Shown: one piece after another, positions 63,528-64,000 of the stretch
Layout of the letters: every line of letters starts with the position of its first letter
Numbering within the stretch: the first letter of the stretch is position 1
Assembly (NCBI GenBank): GCA_014529385.2
Contig: CM043944.1
Span: forward strand, 177,602,240-177,666,239
From: Adiantum capillus-veneris
Taxonomy: Eukaryota; Streptophyta; Polypodiopsida; Polypodiales; Pteridaceae
DNA: 64,000 nt
Reading direction: 5' to 3'
Notes under the pieces: model-generated
Database searches by the model: none
What the model was told of the DNA's origin: nothing
What the model saw: only the letters and a program-made list of their open reading frames with translations
Program-made: the position numbers and the translations under genes

Positions 63528-64000
63528 ATGGATGATGAGGAGTTTCTTTCTTCTTTGTCACCGCAGCAGAGACAGTGGTACGTGGAGAGTCATCGCTCAG
63601 GCGCATCATCGCGCGTTCCTACTCCATCCGCATCTCCCTCTCTTTCGGATCATTTGGCGCTCTCCGAAGCTTCGGCGTCGACGAGACGAGCTTCACACTC
63701 GTCTAGACACCGGCGCTCTAGTGGTGGCGGTGGCGGTTGTTGTGGGGATTCCGCCACCGATGCCTCCACACCGCCTCGTGTTCGACGAGGCTCTTTACCC
63801 TCCCCTTCTTTGCCCGCCCCCACACCAGCCACAGCATCGCCATCTACGCCAGGTTTTCCACGGCTGACTGTTCCTAGCAGCTACACACCTCTACCTACTC
63901 CGCCAGGAGCCACCCCACTCGACACTCCTCACTTCGGGGCCCAGACATCGGTGGAGACACCTGACGTCCGTACCCCCATCGACAGGCCGCTAGAGACCCT
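63528..64000 (+). CDS. Ser/Pro-rich ORF of the CACTA element (partial)
   Basis: A splice-acceptor-like TTTAATGCAG is followed within two bases by an ATG; the frame MDDEEFLSSLSPQQRQWYVE stays open without a stop to the window edge (157 codons). It is rich in Ser, Pro, Ala and Arg, with a Gly-rich run and repeated TP dipeptides, and the base composition turns GC-rich. The position after tnp2 suggests the TNPA-like (plant transposase, Ptta/En/Spm) gene, whose N-terminus is often disordered. The diagnostic domain would lie beyond the window. Confidence 0.5.
   Translation, partial: MDDEEFLSSLSPQQRQWYVESHRSGASSRVPTPSASPSLSDHLALSEASASTRRASHSSRHRRSSGGGGGCCGDSATDASTPPRVRRGSLPSPSLPAPTPATASPSTPGFPRLTVPSSYTPLPTPPGATPLDTPHFGAQTSVETPDVRTPIDRPLET

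Larger units (their letters stand above)
59496..64000 (+). mobile_element. CACTA (En/Spm) DNA transposon, left end and genes
   Basis: The terminus CACTACAAGA at 59496 is the CACTA-superfamily signature, followed by subterminal GCGACGCT repeats in both orientations. Downstream on the plus strand are a TNP2-type transposase and a second ORF, the usual gene order. The right end lies outside the window. The expected 3-bp target duplication would be GGA at 59493-59495. Confidence 0.85.

Overview
This window looks like nuclear DNA of a land plant with a large, repeat-rich genome. The signs are initiator-Met-tRNA primer sites of plant LTR retrotransposons, Ty3/gypsy polyproteins with a second archaeal-type RNase H (the plant Tat lineage), a CACTA/En-Spm element with a TNP2-type transposase, a plant HMA (HIPP-like) exon fragment and GT-AG introns. 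I cannot name the species. Nothing looks bacterial and no operon logic applies. Almost every coding stretch is interrupted by stops or frameshifts, so most entries are remnants.

Layout, left to right. 1-6.3 kb: degraded Ty3/gypsy gag-protease of a family I call element 1, split by a short copia-like element (2564-4444) that left a CATAT target duplication. 6.3-7.3 kb: another gag fragment with zinc knuckles. 7.56-10.33 kb: two related LTRs in inverted orientation. 11.25-18.20 kb: a complete non-autonomous LTR element with near-identical long LTRs, an ORF1, a gag, a membrane-spanning ORF and only a stub of pol. 18.2-19.7 kb: a broken copia gag. 20-34.9 kb: tandem satellite blocks (about 50-bp monomers around a CAAGTGGTGGACCTT core) alternating with real exons: on the minus strand a methyltransferase-like exon, a SET-domain exon and two FCP1/HAD-phosphatase-like exons, and on the plus strand, starting at 35 kb, a ParB-like gene. 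36.3-39.3 kb: a minus-strand gypsy remnant. 39.8-42.6 kb: a minus-strand element with a long frame interrupted only by four TAG codons, plus a G-rich array. 42.7-45.8 kb: the same satellite in reverse orientation. 45.8-51.6 kb: a 5'-truncated Tat-like gypsy element with 3' LTR. 51.6-59.5 kb: element 2, a relative of element 1, carrying a full but broken gag-pro-RT-RH-IN and an extra protease-like domain after integrase. 59.5 kb to the end: left end of a CACTA transposon with a captured HMA fragment, a truncated TNP2 transposase and a Ser/Pro-rich ORF running off the edge.

The most unusual region is 22.3-36.3 kb. The methyltransferase-like exon ends in splice phase 1, and all three downstream exons (SET, FCP1-like, FCP1-like) begin with exactly the complementary phase, lie on the same strand and end in stop codons. 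This is compatible with one gene having alternative 3'-terminal exons separated by satellite-filled introns. A ParB-like gene lies head-to-head beside it. The combination of ParB-like, DNA-methylase-like, SET and HAD-phosphatase modules is not one I recognise as a described plant locus.
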